This document shows positions 9,256 through 19,842 of a stretch of 64,000 nucleotides of DNA, piece after piece. The position numbers and the translations under genes were made by a program. A model generated the notes under the pieces. That model was given only the letters and a program-made list of their open reading frames with translations. It was not told where the DNA came from and did no database searches. The DNA comes from Prochlorococcus sp. AG-347-E23 (GTDB lineage Bacteria; Cyanobacteriota; Cyanobacteriia; PCC-6307; Cyanobiaceae). The stretch lies in NCBI GenBank assembly GCA_003281685.1, contig QCBH01000005.1:1-64000 (forward strand), written 5' to 3'. Within the stretch, counting starts at the first letter, position 1. Each line of letters begins with the position of its first letter.

Positions 9256-10653
9256 TTGGAAAATTCACACTCGAAAAAAAATATTACTGGATCAACAACA
9301 AGATTAATGTTCTCTTATGGGCTAGGAGATGCAGGCACAGGTTTAGTCGCGACACAATTTGGTTTTTTTCTGTTCAAATTCTTTATTTCTGCTGGTTTAC
9401 CAGTAATAATTGCAGGTTCATTATTAATGTTAATAAAGATATGGGATGCAGTAAATGATCCGTTAATTGGATGGTTAAGTGATCGTACCAAATCAAGATG
9501 GGGGCCTAGAATCCCTTGGATGGTAGTGGCATCTGTTCCTCTTGGTTTCTCTTTAGCTGCCATATGGTGGACACCCCCTGGCTCCGTGCTAACCAAGACT
9601 ATTTACTATGCCATAATTTCTATAATCGTCATGACTGCTTATACAAGTATTAATCTTCCTTTTGCAGCTCTATCTACTGAAATTTCTGAAAAAACAGCAA
9701 TAAGAACAAGACTAAACGCATCTAGATTTACTGGCTCAATAATTGCAGGACTAACTGGTTTAATAATTGCTGGATTTGTATTGGGTTCTGAAGGATCAGC
9801 AAATAATGAATATTTTTTAATGGGTAAAATAAGCGGATATATTGCAGTTGCTGCAACATTAATTTCTTGTTGGGGATTGGCTCCATTCGCCAAAAAAGCA
9901 AGAAGGCCTTCAGGAAAAGTTGAAGCTATAACACTTCAATTCAAAAGGATCTTCAGAAATAAAAAATTTCTAAAAGTTATTACGCTTTATATTCTTCTAT
10001 GGTGCGCCTTACAATTGATGCAAACAGTAGCTTTAATCTATGTAGAGGATGTACTGAATGTACCAACATATATTGCTAAGTGGATCCCGATACCTTTCCA
10101 AATAAGCGCTTTAGTGGGTTTACAAATATGGACTAGAGTATCAAATACATTGAACAGGATTGCAGCTTTAAACTATGGAGCGATTATGTGGATTATTTCA
10201 TGTACTGCAGCTTTATTTCTACCTTCACTATCAAAAATTTCAGGAGTTGGAGATAGTTTTTTCCTAAATGCCGGCAACATATTTCTCTTCATTCTTTTAA
10301 TTTTTATAATTTGTCTTATTGGAATTGGAGCTTCAACCGCTTTTCTTATCCCTTGGTCATTACTTCCTGATGCAATAGACGAAGACCCAGAGAAACCGGC
10401 AGGATTATATACTGCTTGGATGGTACTTATTCAGAAGATTGGTATCGCGTTTAGTGTTCAATTATTAGGATTTTTATTATATTTATCAGGTTATCAATCA
10501 TGCTTTGTTGATAAAGAGGGTCTAAATATTATTGAACAATGCTACTCAGCACAATTAACTATTAGATTATGTATTGGTTTTATACCCTCAATACTGGTAA
10601 TACTTGGTCTTTTAATCATGAGAAAATGGGATCGAAAATTAATTACAAACTAA
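9256..10653 (+). CDS. GPH-family sugar:cation symporter (MFS)
   Basis: This 465-residue protein has about 12 membrane spans. The early motif IWDAVNDPLIGWLSDRTKSRWGPR is that of the glycoside-pentoside-hexuronide:cation symporter family (MelB relatives). The substrate cannot be read from sequence; a sugar or sugar derivative is expected from the family. Translation may start at TTG 9256 or at ATG 9307 (MFSYGLGDAG); the family usually starts shortly before the GLGD motif, so either is possible. It lies 9 bases before the MlaE-like gene. Confidence 0.85.
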   Translation: MENSHSKKNITGSTTRLMFSYGLGDAGTGLVATQFGFFLFKFFISAGLPVIIAGSLLMLIKIWDAVNDPLIGWLSDRTKSRWGPRIPWMVVASVPLGFSLAAIWWTPPGSVLTKTIYYAIISIIVMTAYTSINLPFAALSTEISEKTAIRTRLNASRFTGSIIAGLTGLIIAGFVLGSEGSANNEYFLMGKISGYIAVAATLISCWGLAPFAKKARRPSGKVEAITLQFKRIFRNKKFLKVITLYILLWCALQLMQTVALIYVEDVLNVPTYIAKWIPIPFQISALVGLQIWTRVSNTLNRIAALNYGAIMWIISCTAALFLPSLSKISGVGDSFFLNAGNIFLFILLIFIICLIGIGASTAFLIPWSLLPDAIDEDPEKPAGLYTAWMVLIQKIGIAFSVQLLGFLLYLSGYQSCFVDKEGLNIIEQCYSAQLTIRLCIGFIPSILVILGLLIMRKWDRKLITN

Positions 10654-10662
10654 TATAAAGAT

Positions 10663-11418
10663 ATGTATTACCTTAATTTTTTTAAAAGACTTCTAAGCAG
10701 CTTAATCATTGGCGGTCAAGCAATTAATTTTATCTTTAAGGGTAAAATTTCCAAAAATGATCTCTTTGACCAACTTATGGAGTCAGGTCCTGGCAGTTTA
10801 TTAATTGTATTAATTACAGGAATTGCCGCAGGTACAGTTTTTAATATTCAAGTTGCATCACAACTTACAAGCATGGGGGTTTCAAGTGAAATTGGAGGTT
10901 TATTAGCAGTAGGCATGGCGAGAGAAATGGCTCCTCTTCTAACTGCTACTTTAATGACTGGAAAGGTTGCAACTGCATATGCTGCTCAACTGGGCACTAT
11001 GAAAGTCACAGAACAAATTGAGGCAATAACCATGTTAAGGACAGAACCAGTTCAATATTTGGTAGTCCCAAGGTTACTATCGATGGTAATAATGTCTCCA
11101 ATACAATGTCTTTTGTTTTTATCTGTAGCTTTATGGAGCGGACAAATTTGGAGCACAATTTTTTATAAAGTTCCCCCAATAGTTTTTTGGACATCTGTAA
11201 GATCAGGTAATGTGAGTTTAACCAGTACAGACTTAACTTCAATGTTAATAAAATCTATAGTGTTCGGATTACTTATTTCAATCATTGCTTGTGGATATGG
11301 ACTCACAACTAAAGGTGGTCCAAAAGAAGTTGGAACAAGTACAACAGGCGCAGTTGTAATGACTCTCGTTACTGTATCTTTAATGGATGTATTTCTAACA
11401 CAAATTTTATTTGGATGA
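10663..11418 (+). CDS. MlaE/YrbE-type ABC transporter permease
   Basis: A 251-residue permease with 5-6 membrane spans. It contains the conserved MlaE segment GMAREMAPLLTATLMTGKVA and the later TMKVTEQIEAITML motif. MlaE proteins form the membrane core of lipid transporters between inner and outer membranes (bacteria) or into thylakoids and plastids (TGD1). The matching ATPase and substrate-binding subunits are not next to it, so they must be encoded elsewhere. It starts 9 bases after the symporter gene and overlaps the next gene by 8 bases. Confidence 0.9.
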   Translation: MYYLNFFKRLLSSLIIGGQAINFIFKGKISKNDLFDQLMESGPGSLLIVLITGIAAGTVFNIQVASQLTSMGVSSEIGGLLAVGMAREMAPLLTATLMTGKVATAYAAQLGTMKVTEQIEAITMLRTEPVQYLVVPRLLSMVIMSPIQCLLFLSVALWSGQIWSTIFYKVPPIVFWTSVRSGNVSLTSTDLTSMLIKSIVFGLLISIIACGYGLTTKGGPKEVGTSTTGAVVMTLVTVSLMDVFLTQILFG

Positions 11419-11827
11419 TCCTATGTTTAACACTAAATCAAAAAAAGAAGAAACAGTAATAATATCTCCATCATTTCAGTTGCCAATCATTTTAATAGTT
11501 TTAAGTTTTATGCTTTTGTTTTTGAATATTGGTTCTTTGCCAACAATAGTTTTTGCTTCTTTTAGTTTTTTTTTATTACTTCAGTCATTCACCTTAAGAA
11601 TAAAAATAACAAATGATGATTTTATCGTTTTACAATTAGGGAAAGAAATTAGAACTTTTCCATTCAAGAACTGGATATCATGGAAATTCTTTTTCCCTAT
11701 AATCCCAGGTATTTTTTATTTTAGAGAAAAGTCCAGTCCTCATTTATTACCAATTTTATTTAATCCAAAGCAATTAAAAGATGAGCTCTTAAAAAAAGTT
11801 GACTCCCTGGAAATTAAAAATTCTTAA
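11411..11827 (+). CDS. DUF3119-family membrane protein
   Basis: This protein of about 138 residues has two close hydrophobic spans (about residues 24-60) followed by a PH-like soluble part (RIKITNDDFIVLQLGKEIR, FPFKNWISWKFFFP). The pattern matches the cyanobacterial and plastid DUF3119 family, whose function is unknown. It starts at TTG 11411, overlapping the permease gene by 8 bases, or at ATG 11423. The overlap with a lipid-transporter permease makes a membrane-lipid role plausible, but that is inference from position only. Confidence 0.75.
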   Translation: MDDPMFNTKSKKEETVIISPSFQLPIILIVLSFMLLFLNIGSLPTIVFASFSFFLLLQSFTLRIKITNDDFIVLQLGKEIRTFPFKNWISWKFFFPIIPGIFYFREKSSPHLLPILFNPKQLKDELLKKVDSLEIKNS

Positions 11828-11862
11828 AATTCAGACTTTGCCTATTCATCAAAATTATTTAA

Positions 11863-12873
11863 ATGACCAATACAGAAATTTCCGACAATAATCCTGAAAA
11901 GGAATTAATAATAGATAATTCAATTTCAGATGATAAAACTAAACAAATTGGTAAGAAAAAAACAACGCAAAATAAAAAAATTACACCAAAAAACGACAAA
12001 TCAACTAAATCTTTTGATGAAATTTCTAATGAAATTTTTAGAGATCTCGTTTCAAAAAAAGACTATTTAGTTAAAGAAATAAAAGAGTTAGAAACAAAAA
12101 AAAATAAACTAGAAAAAGATATTGATTCAAACTTTAAAGGACAGTCAGATAATATTGCTAAAAGAGTTAAAGGCTTTCAAGAGTACTTAACTGGAGCTTT
12201 GCAGAATCTTTCACAAAATGTAGAGAAACTTGAATTAGTTTCTCAACCAATAATCGTAAAGCCTTCACCCCTTGATGAGAAAAAACAAAACAATAACACA
12301 AATAATGTAGTTAATGTTCCCGCTCTTTCTGAGACATTTAAACCAGATGAAGAGATTATAAAAAGTTGCTTTTCAAGTTTTACAGAACAACCTGACTTTT
12401 ATGCAGAATCTTGGAAATTAAGACGGAGTCTTGATTCATCAGATATAGAAATTATGGATGATTGGTTCTTTAATATGGGCGGAAGAGGTTCTCTTGAAAG
12501 TAGAGGTTCTCGACAAAAAAATGCCTTGTTATCAGCGGGTTTAATATCTATTCTTGGCGAATTATATGGAGATCAGTTTCAGACTCTTATTTTAGCTTCG
12601 CAGCCTGAACGATTAGGCGAATGGAGAAGAATTCTGCAAGATTCACTTGGTCTCACAAGGGATGATTTTGGGCCGAATAGTGGGATTGTTCTTTTTGAAA
12701 AGCCTGAAGGAGTCATCGAGAGGGCTGATAGATTAGAAGCGAATGAAGAATTGCCATTTATTATCATTGATGCAGCAGAAACCTCTGTTGCAATTCCAAT
12801 ACTTCAATTCCCATTATGGGTTGCATTTGCTGGTTCAGATAATGAAATTTACGATGATCTTGAACTAAACTAA
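11863..12873 (+). CDS. DUF3086-domain protein
   Basis: This 336-residue soluble protein has a Lys/Asn-rich disordered N-terminus (1-50). A predicted coiled coil (about 55-130) is rich in Lys, Glu and Leu. The conserved C-terminal domain starts near residue 160 and includes WKLRRSLDSSDIEIMDDWF and the later EKPEGVIERADRLE. I recognise the C-terminal part as the cyanobacterial DUF3086 family, of unknown function. It lies in a row of plus-strand genes and ends 6 bases before plsY. Confidence 0.8.
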   Translation: MTNTEISDNNPEKELIIDNSISDDKTKQIGKKKTTQNKKITPKNDKSTKSFDEISNEIFRDLVSKKDYLVKEIKELETKKNKLEKDIDSNFKGQSDNIAKRVKGFQEYLTGALQNLSQNVEKLELVSQPIIVKPSPLDEKKQNNNTNNVVNVPALSETFKPDEEIIKSCFSSFTEQPDFYAESWKLRRSLDSSDIEIMDDWFFNMGGRGSLESRGSRQKNALLSAGLISILGELYGDQFQTLILASQPERLGEWRRILQDSLGLTRDDFGPNSGIVLFEKPEGVIERADRLEANEELPFIIIDAAETSVAIPILQFPLWVAFAGSDNEIYDDLELN

Positions 12874-12879
12874 GCTTTT

Positions 12880-13473
12880 ATGAATATCTTAATAATTTTT
12901 GCAAGTTATCTTTTAGGATCACTTCCGACAGGTTTTTTAATTGGAAAATATCTCAAAAATATAGATCTAAGAACTATAGGTTCTGGATCTACAGGTGCCA
13001 CAAATGTCCTAAGAAATGTTGGGAAATGGCCAGCACTTTTTGTATTTATCATTGACCTTGGGAAAGGCCTTATTGCAGTAAAAATTGCTCAATATTACTC
13101 AGATCAAGGATTAATAGAAGTTATAGCAGGTATATCCGCTATCTCAGGACATATTTGGCCAATGTGGCTTAGAGGTAAAGGAGGGAAAGCTGTTGCAACT
13201 GGATTAGGTATGTTTTTAGCTCTTTCTTGGAAAGTTGGACTCGCATCTCTTGGTATTTTTTTAATAGTACTAACAAAAACTAAATTTGTTTCTTTATCAA
13301 GTATTTCAGCTGCAATCTTACTTCCTCTTTTTATGTTTTTTTACCTAGGTAAATTTATGCACTCATATTTTTTTATAAGTTTAATTGTGGCATTATTAGT
13401 AATCTGGAAACATAGAACAAATATAACGAGATTGCTTAAAGGAGAAGAATCCAAAATTAATCAGAATCAATAG
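12880..13473 (+). CDS. plsY: Acyl-phosphate:glycerol-3-phosphate acyltransferase PlsY
   Basis: This 197-residue membrane enzyme carries the three PlsY motifs: [12 protein letters not shown] (near residue 34), [14 protein letters not shown] (near 98) and [12 protein letters not shown] near the C-terminus. PlsY adds the first acyl chain to glycerol-3-phosphate in phospholipid and glycolipid synthesis. Length and topology (about five spans) are normal. It starts 6 bases after the DUF3086 gene and converges on pyrF, overlapping its 3' end by 17 bases. Confidence 0.94.
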   Translation: MNILIIFASYLLGSLPTGFLIGKYLKNIDLRTIGSGSTGATNVLRNVGKWPALFVFIIDLGKGLIAVKIAQYYSDQGLIEVIAGISAISGHIWPMWLRGKGGKAVATGLGMFLALSWKVGLASLGIFLIVLTKTKFVSLSSISAAILLPLFMFFYLGKFMHSYFFISLIVALLVIWKHRTNITRLLKGEESKINQNQ

Positions 13474-14188
13474 ATTTAAATATTTCAATTAGAGCTTTAT
13501 TAGGATCTAAAGCTTTTGATATTGATCTACCAATGACTAACTTAGAAGCTCCATTATCTATAGCTTGATGGGGAGTCATAATTCTATTTTGATCATCTTT
13601 ACTGACAATATTTAATCTGATTCCTGGTGTAATAAGTTCAAAATTATTTTTATAAATAGATCTCAACATTTTTACCTCCCAAGGGGAACAAACACATCCA
13701 TCTAATCCAGCATCAAAAGACAATTTTGCAAGTCTCAATACATTTTCTTCAATTGAATTATTTCTATCAAGATCAGTTTGAAAATCTTTAAGAGAAAAGC
13801 TTGTTAAAACAGTTATTCCTACAACAAATGGAGGCTTAACATTGACTGAGGTGGCTCCTTCTAAAGATGCTTTCTTAGAATCCTTAAGGGCTTTTAGACC
13901 TGCTGAAGCATGAATAGAAATAATATCAACTCCTAATTTTGAAACTTGGAAACATGCTGCACGCATGGTATTTGGAATATCATGAAATTTTAAGTCTAAA
14001 AAAATTTTTTTATTTAAACCTTTTAATATATCAATAACTCTCGGACCTTCCCTAACAAAAAGCTCTAAACCAACTTTCACCCACTTAATATTAGGACATT
14101 TTTCCAGAAGTAATTTTGCTTGACTTACATCTAATCCATCAATTGCCAATATTATTTTATCTTCTGAATTAAATCTTTTATTCATCAA
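13457..14188 (-). CDS. pyrF: Orotidine 5'-phosphate decarboxylase
   Basis: This 243-residue TIM-barrel enzyme makes UMP from OMP. The substrate-binding Asp in AIDGLDV, the Lys-Asp catalytic array in [11 protein letters not shown], and the C-terminal phosphate-binding [10 protein letters not shown] are all present. It lies 3 bases after tyrS on the same strand, so the two are likely co-transcribed. Its 3' end overlaps plsY on the opposite strand by 17 bases. Confidence 0.95.
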   Translation of the reverse strand: MMNKRFNSEDKIILAIDGLDVSQAKLLLEKCPNIKWVKVGLELFVREGPRVIDILKGLNKKIFLDLKFHDIPNTMRAACFQVSKLGVDIISIHASAGLKALKDSKKASLEGATSVNVKPPFVVGITVLTSFSLKDFQTDLDRNNSIEENVLRLAKLSFDAGLDGCVCSPWEVKMLRSIYKNNFELITPGIRLNIVSKDDQNRIMTPHQAIDNGASKLVIGRSISKALDPNKALIEIFKSIDSD

Positions 14189-14191
14189 TTT

Positions 14192-15430
14192 TCAGTTTTC
14201 AAACCTCTTAATTATTTTTTTTCCAATTTGCAAAATTTTCCCTTCCAAATCATTCTTTGAATTAAAAACTAAATCAGGATTTATTACTTTCTGACTATCA
14301 ATTTTTACACCCCCACCTTTAATAGATCTTTTGGATTCGCTGCTAGATTTGAAAAGTTTTAGAGCACTTAACAAGTAAAAAAACTTTACTGGAAAAACTA
14401 CTTCTTTTAAAGAAATCTCTGGAATTTCTCCAACTTTTTCTTTGTGTCCAAGGAATAATTTTTGGCAGTTTGATTGGGCCTTTAATGCTTTTTCAGCCCC
14501 ATGGAATAAAGTAGTAACTTCTAAAGCCATTCTTCTCTGTAATTCACGAGGATTTGAGTTTTCAAGAAAACTTAAATCTAATTCAGTAAGTAATTCAAAA
14601 TAGGTAGGTGTTATATTATCAGGTACTTTTTCTAATTTTGAATACATTGAAAGAGGATCTTCAGTCAAACCGACGGTGTTAAATTCAGATTTACTCATCT
14701 TCTTAATTCCATCTAAACCTGTCAAAATTGGCAGTAGAACACCAAATTGAGGTTCTTGTTTAAAATGCCTTTGAAGATCTCTACCTATTGCAATATTAAA
14801 TTTCTGATCTGTACCTCCAAGCTCAATATCTGATTTAACAACTACTGAATCGTAACCTTGTAATAGTGGATATAAGAATTCATGTAAAGCAATTGGAACT
14901 TGCGAAATGTACCTTTTATTAAATTCCTCCTTAGCAAGCATTTGACTAACTGTTGCACTCCCCATTAATTCAATTATCGAATTAAGATTTAATCCTTTTA
15001 ACCATTCACTGTTATATCTAATTTCTATTCTATCTTTTGAATCAAAATCTAAAATAGATTCATAAGCTGGCTTTCCCATCCCTAGTTGGGTTAAGTATGT
15101 TTTTGCATTATCCTTAACTTGTTTTTCCGATAACTGAACTCTTGTTTTATTTTTTCCAGTTGGGTCTCCAATTTGAGCAGTAAAATCGCCAATAATTAGA
15201 ACTGCAATATGTCCATTATCTTGGAATGCCCTAAGTTTTTTAAACAAAATGCTATGCCCAAGATGAATATCTGTTCCAGTAGGATCGATCCCAAGTTTAA
15301 CCCTTAATTTTTTATTATTTTTTTTTGCATGATCAATTATCTCCGAAAAAGTTTGATCTGTTCCCTTAATTGGGAAATATTCTTCTATTCCTCTTGATAG
15401 CCATGATGGCAATATTGAATTCTCTGACAT
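14192..15430 (-). CDS. tyrS: Tyrosyl-tRNA synthetase
   Basis: This 412-residue class I synthetase has the HIGH-type motif DIHLGHS (in [15 protein letters not shown]) and the KMSKS loop (KKMSKSEFN), followed by a C-terminal S4-like RNA-binding domain ([16 protein letters not shown]). It charges tRNA-Tyr. The residue pattern of the KMSKS group fits the TyrZ-like subtype found in many bacteria, but I cannot separate subtypes firmly. It is followed 3 bases later by pyrF. Confidence 0.94.
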   Translation of the reverse strand: MSENSILPSWLSRGIEEYFPIKGTDQTFSEIIDHAKKNNKKLRVKLGIDPTGTDIHLGHSILFKKLRAFQDNGHIAVLIIGDFTAQIGDPTGKNKTRVQLSEKQVKDNAKTYLTQLGMGKPAYESILDFDSKDRIEIRYNSEWLKGLNLNSIIELMGSATVSQMLAKEEFNKRYISQVPIALHEFLYPLLQGYDSVVVKSDIELGGTDQKFNIAIGRDLQRHFKQEPQFGVLLPILTGLDGIKKMSKSEFNTVGLTEDPLSMYSKLEKVPDNITPTYFELLTELDLSFLENSNPRELQRRMALEVTTLFHGAEKALKAQSNCQKLFLGHKEKVGEIPEISLKEVVFPVKFFYLLSALKLFKSSSESKRSIKGGGVKIDSQKVINPDLVFNSKNDLEGKILQIGKKIIKRFEN

Positions 15431-15449
15431 AAAGTATTAACGGTTAAAT

Positions 15450-15773
15450 TTAAGAAGTTTTATCAAGTTCATCCTTCATTCTTATTAAGGTTTTATTCAT
15501 TTGATCGAACATTTGATCAGGAGTAATCCCAAATTGACTTAACTGTGTCTTTAATTGTTCTACTGTCATTTTTGCTTGAAAATCTTCAGACAATTCAAAT
15601 CTCTTCATAAAGACCTTATAACGATCCATAAGTGATTCCATTTTTTTTATAAACATTTTTTTCCCTTCTCTATCAAATTTTCCATAATCAGAACCAAGTT
15701 TCATAAGTTCTTGGTAATCTGTAAAAAGCTTTTTAGCTTCTTCTTGAACAATGTCTGACTCAAAGAATCCCAT
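15450..15773 (-). CDS. DUF1825 cyanobacterial protein
   Basis: This small soluble helical protein of 107 residues begins MGFFESDIVQEEAKKLFTDY, a start typical of the cyanobacterial DUF1825 family. The function is unknown; the heptad-like helices suggest a helical bundle or oligomer. I choose the ATG at 15773 rather than an upstream TTG at 15794, because family members start with MxFF. It lies 19 bases upstream of tyrS on the same strand. Confidence 0.8.
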   Translation of the reverse strand: MGFFESDIVQEEAKKLFTDYQELMKLGSDYGKFDREGKKMFIKKMESLMDRYKVFMKRFELSEDFQAKMTVEQLKTQLSQFGITPDQMFDQMNKTLIRMKDELDKTS

Positions 15774-15924
15774 TTCTATTTTTTTACTTCTCAAGATTAA
15801 GGCTCAATTACAAGATAACAAGAATCTCTTAAATTGATTAGAACATTAATAAATTTTAGTTTATAAATAATTCTTTGATTTATATTTTTTCAGAACTAAA
15901 TTTAGTGAACATATTTAATAAATA

Positions 15925-16536
15925 TTGGAAAAATTCAACCTAGAAAATATTTCAAACCAAAATAGACAATTTGAATTATTTGGTTCAAATGTAAATACTT
16001 CAATTAATTTTCAACACTCAAATTATCTAAAAATCAAAGGCAAAAACCTAACTGAATGGAGAAATAGAATCTATAATCACCAATTCAAAATTTCAAAAGA
16101 TACTCTCAATAAAACTTTACATCAAACAAGTCTTCCTATAAATACAATTATTAATGAAAGAAAAATTGATCCGTTTTCCTTGCAGCCATTATCATTGAAC
16201 TTTTGGAGAACCAATCAATATATACATAATGGTCCAGCAATATATTTTGTAATTGACTCAATGGAGAATTCTAAAATAATACTTTATATAGGAGAAACAA
16301 ATTCAGCAAACAAAAGATGGAAGGGAGAGCATGACTGTAAAAATTACCTTCTGAACTATAAAGAAGCCTTAGCTCATAACAAACTCTCAAGTCACCAAGA
16401 TATTCGTTTCTTCTTAGATGTACCTAAAGAAGTAAAATTAAGACGTAAATTAGAACTGCAACTGATATATTTATGGTTACCACCTTTTAATAAAGAAACT
16501 CGAGATAGGTGGGCAACTACTTTCACGAACAACTAA
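15925..16536 (+). CDS. GIY-YIG-like nuclease-fold protein
   Basis: This 203-residue protein contains YFVID followed about 15 residues later by LYIGET and then RWKGEHDC. That resembles the GIY-YIG core (here Y-F-V and Y-I-G), with an Arg and Glu positioned like the catalytic residues. The Arg-rich C-terminal half (RRKLELQLIYLWLPPFNKET) resembles the end of the domain. Whether it still cuts nucleic acid is unclear. Translation probably starts at TTG 15925, since no upstream ATG is available. The pepA gene follows 24 bases later. Confidence 0.65.
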   Translation: MEKFNLENISNQNRQFELFGSNVNTSINFQHSNYLKIKGKNLTEWRNRIYNHQFKISKDTLNKTLHQTSLPINTIINERKIDPFSLQPLSLNFWRTNQYIHNGPAIYFVIDSMENSKIILYIGETNSANKRWKGEHDCKNYLLNYKEALAHNKLSSHQDIRFFLDVPKEVKLRRKLELQLIYLWLPPFNKETRDRWATTFTNN

Positions 16537-16560
16537 AAGTTAATTAAATCCATTTAACAA

Positions 16561-18033
16561 ATGAAATTTTCCACATTCCAAAAAAATCTAGATAACTGGC
16601 AAGGTGCTTCATTAATTTTTGGAGTTTTAGAGGAAGAAATCGTAAGCCAACTTGAAAACATAAAATTTGTTATTGACCCAAATTTATTACAAAAAAAAGT
16701 TACTCAAAAAAAATTTAAAGGAGAAAAAGGAAAAACTTTAAGCTTTGAATTTTTAGATCAAAAATTAGAAACTTTAATCATATTTGGTCTTGGCAAATCA
16801 AAAGACCTAAAAAAAAGTGATATAGAAAACTCAATAGGAAATCTAGTTAGAAAAACTGTTGATAAAAATGAAAAAATCAGCATCTTGCTACCTTGGGAAT
16901 TTATAAATTCACAACTAGAATTAAATCAATTAGCAGAGTCAGCCAGATTATCTGCCTATAAGGACAATAGATTCAATAAGAAAAAAGATGAAAAGAAAGT
17001 TCTTAAAGAAATAGAGTTTTTGAATTTAAAAAAATTTGAGAATATTAGCTTTGAAGAGACAACGCAAATATGTGAAGGTGTAGAACTAGCTAGAAGACTC
17101 GTAGCCGCCCCTCCGAATAGTCTTACTCCTCAGGAAATGTCTATACAAGCTTCTCAAATAGCTAAAGATCATGATTTGGAAGTAAAAATTTTAGAGGCAA
17201 AAGATTGTGAAGATTTAGGAATGGGCGCATATTTAGCTGTAGCAAAAGGTTCTGATCTAGTTCCTAAATTTATACATCTTACTTTAAAGTCAGAGGGGCC
17301 TATAAAAGAAAAGATTGCACTTGTTGGGAAGGGTTTAACATTTGATTCTGGAGGATATAACCTAAAAGTAGGAGCCTCTCAAATTGAAATGATGAAATAT
17401 GATATGGGCGGAAGCGCTGCAGTTTTAGGAGCAGCAAAAGCACTTGGAGCAATAAAACCAAAAGGATTAGAAATTCATTTTATTGTTGCAGCTTGCGAAA
17501 ACATGATAAATGGATCTGCAGTACATCCTGGAGATGTAGTTAAAGCATCTAATGGTAAGACAATTGAAATAAATAACACTGATGCAGAGGGAAGACTCAC
17601 TTTAGCTGATGCTTTAACTTACGCATCAAATTTAAAACCGGATTCAATAATAGATCTCGCAACTTTAACAGGAGCTATAGTTGTTGCATTAGGGAATGAT
17701 GTAGCTGGATTCTGGAGTAATAATGATGATCTAGCAAATGATCTAAAAGCCGCATCATCCCAGTCTGGAGAAGAATTATGGCAAATGCCTTTACAAAAAT
17801 CATATAAAGAAGGTTTAAAGTCTCATATAGCTGACATGAAAAATACAGGTCCCAGAGCAGGTGGGTCAATTACTGCTGCTTTGTTTTTAGAAGAATTCTT
17901 TGATAAAGAGATTAAATGGGCTCATATTGATATCGCTGGGACTTGTTGGACTGATAAGAATAAGGGAATTAACCCATCTGGTGCAACCGGTTTTGGAGTT
18001 AAAACTCTGGTTCAATGGATTAAAAATAAATAA
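16561..18033 (+). CDS. pepA: Leucyl aminopeptidase (M17)
   Basis: This 490-residue M17 metallopeptidase removes N-terminal residues from peptides. The C-terminal catalytic domain holds the two-metal site: [14 protein letters not shown] near residue 260, the [13 protein letters not shown] segment and the signature [14 protein letters not shown] near residue 338. The N-terminal domain (1-170) is less conserved, as usual. It converges with msrA, with 11 bases between the stops. Confidence 0.94.
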   Translation: MKFSTFQKNLDNWQGASLIFGVLEEEIVSQLENIKFVIDPNLLQKKVTQKKFKGEKGKTLSFEFLDQKLETLIIFGLGKSKDLKKSDIENSIGNLVRKTVDKNEKISILLPWEFINSQLELNQLAESARLSAYKDNRFNKKKDEKKVLKEIEFLNLKKFENISFEETTQICEGVELARRLVAAPPNSLTPQEMSIQASQIAKDHDLEVKILEAKDCEDLGMGAYLAVAKGSDLVPKFIHLTLKSEGPIKEKIALVGKGLTFDSGGYNLKVGASQIEMMKYDMGGSAAVLGAAKALGAIKPKGLEIHFIVAACENMINGSAVHPGDVVKASNGKTIEINNTDAEGRLTLADALTYASNLKPDSIIDLATLTGAIVVALGNDVAGFWSNNDDLANDLKAASSQSGEELWQMPLQKSYKEGLKSHIADMKNTGPRAGGSITAALFLEEFFDKEIKWAHIDIAGTCWTDKNKGINPSGATGFGVKTLVQWIKNK

Positions 18034-18044
18034 TTATATTTAAT

Positions 18045-18647
18045 TCATTCATTCCAAAGATTCGTTGATCTTGCGTTATCGCCCCATAATTGATCCAACC
18101 TCTGATCTCTCCCACAAGTGAATCTATAGAACTTATATTTTATTTCATTTCTCTCAGCAAAATCCTGATGATATTCTTCAGCCAACCAAAATTGACCTTT
18201 TGATTTTAGTTCTACAGATATTTTTTCTAATGGAACTCGTAACTCATTAGAGGCCAAAAAAATTGCATTTTTTGCATCACTTTCCTCAGCTTCATCTTTG
18301 AAAAAGATCACTGGCCTATAAGAATCTCCACGATCACAAAATTGACCCTTGCCGTCCAAAGGATCAATATTTCTAAAATAGATCCTAAGTATCTTGGGTA
18401 AAGTTACCAATTGGGAATCATAGTCAACCAAAACCACTTCTTGATGTCCTTCATGATTTTCGTACGTAGGATTTTGTAAATCTCCACCTGAATATCCACT
18501 TTGTACAAAATTTATCCCCTTTAATGACTCTAAATCATGTTCTAAACACCAAAAACAACCCCCTGCAAGAATCAATTCCTCTGCAGAAGCGTTTACAGGA
18601 TTAATAAATATTGAAAGAGCAATTATTAGAGGTAAGAAGTATTTCAT
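18045..18647 (-). CDS. msrA: Peptide methionine-S-sulfoxide reductase, exported
   Basis: This 200-residue MsrA carries the active-site motif GGCFWCLEHDLE near residue 30, with the nucleophilic Cys in GCFWC, and further cysteines (QFCDRG, TCGR) that could resolve the reaction. An N-terminal hydrophobic signal (MKYFLPLIIALSIF) precedes the catalytic domain. The protein is therefore probably exported to the periplasm or lumen, where it repairs oxidised methionines. It lies just downstream of lpxB on the same strand. Confidence 0.9.
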   Translation of the reverse strand: MKYFLPLIIALSIFINPVNASAEELILAGGCFWCLEHDLESLKGINFVQSGYSGGDLQNPTYENHEGHQEVVLVDYDSQLVTLPKILRIYFRNIDPLDGKGQFCDRGDSYRPVIFFKDEAEESDAKNAIFLASNELRVPLEKISVELKSKGQFWLAEEYHQDFAERNEIKYKFYRFTCGRDQRLDQLWGDNARSTNLWNE

Positions 18648-18663
18648 CTTATTATTATAAAGT

Positions 18664-19842
18664 TTAAATAATAGAATTAATAATCTCTTTAGCAGCTCTC
18701 TGGACTACGCCCACTTCTCCTAATTCTTTTTTTAAAAGAGCATAACCTTTTTTAATTTTTATTTTTTCTGACTTAACCTCAAGAATCCTACATGATTTGC
18801 AGAAAATTTTCTTTTCGTCAAATTCTCTCTGCACAAACTCAGGGATTATTAATTTATTAACTAACAAATTTACTGGGGAAATAAATCTTACTTTGAAATT
18901 GAGAATTTTTTTAGCAATAAATGCAGTTACCCTGCTAACTCTATAACCAACAATCTGTGGGATTCCATACAAAGCTAATTCCATATTAACTGTCCCTGAT
19001 TTACAAAGAGCAATTTTGGTGAGCGAATAAATATAAGGCTTTAATTTTGCACTATCTTTTTGAGAAATCACAAATCCTTTAACTTGATATTTTCTAAAGG
19101 CTTTTTTGAATATTTCATCAAAAGCCAACCGACAGGAGGGAATATAGACAACCAAACTTGGATATTTTTGTTGTAAATTTTTAGCCACTTTCATAAAAGT
19201 AGGTAATATATATCGCAATTCTTGAGGTCTTGATGCGGGCATTAAAAGAATGATGTTTTGATCTGGGAGAAGGTTTAGAATAGCTCTAGAATCTTTCTTT
19301 AGAGGAAGTTTTTTTGTCAAATCAATCATTGGATGTCCAACCCACAAAACATCTCCGCCCCTCTTTTTGTAGAACGCTGCTTCCTTCTTGAAAATCGCAA
19401 AAATTTTATCAGAAAATTTTATTAGATTTGTTGTAGTATTATTTCCAATCCTCCAAGCCCACTCTTGAGGAGCAATATAGTAAAAAATTGGAATTTTTAT
19501 CTTTGATCTTTTTAATTTAGTACCAATTTTTATATTGGGACCCATATAGTCAATCAAAATTAAGCAATCAGGGGGATATTTTTTTAGTAATTTATAGATT
19601 CTTTTTTGAATTCTTATTGTTGGAAGAATCAGAGGTAAAGCCTCCCAAATTCCTATTGCACTAATTGATGTAGTATCTTGAAGAATTTTTACACCTTCTT
19701 TCTTCATTCTCTCCCCTCCTAATCCGCAAATTTCTAAACCTACAGATTTTCTTTTAGCTTCATTTAATAATGCTTTTGATAACAAACTTCCGTGCAAATC
19801 TCCAGAGACTTCTCCAGTACTTATAAATATCTTTTTATTCAT
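18664..19842 (-). CDS. lpxB: Lipid-A-disaccharide synthase
   Basis: This 392-residue GT19 enzyme condenses UDP-diacylglucosamine with lipid X to form the lipid A disaccharide. The N-terminal ISTGEVSGDLHGSLL motif and the later LCKSGTVNMELAL motif (near residue 275) are diagnostic. Its ATG overlaps the lpxA stop by 4 bases, a typical translational coupling. It is the last lpx gene of the minus-strand envelope cluster. Confidence 0.93.
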   Translation of the reverse strand: MNKKIFISTGEVSGDLHGSLLSKALLNEAKRKSVGLEICGLGGERMKKEGVKILQDTTSISAIGIWEALPLILPTIRIQKRIYKLLKKYPPDCLILIDYMGPNIKIGTKLKRSKIKIPIFYYIAPQEWAWRIGNNTTTNLIKFSDKIFAIFKKEAAFYKKRGGDVLWVGHPMIDLTKKLPLKKDSRAILNLLPDQNIILLMPASRPQELRYILPTFMKVAKNLQQKYPSLVVYIPSCRLAFDEIFKKAFRKYQVKGFVISQKDSAKLKPYIYSLTKIALCKSGTVNMELALYGIPQIVGYRVSRVTAFIAKKILNFKVRFISPVNLLVNKLIIPEFVQREFDEKKIFCKSCRILEVKSEKIKIKKGYALLKKELGEVGVVQRAAKEIINSII

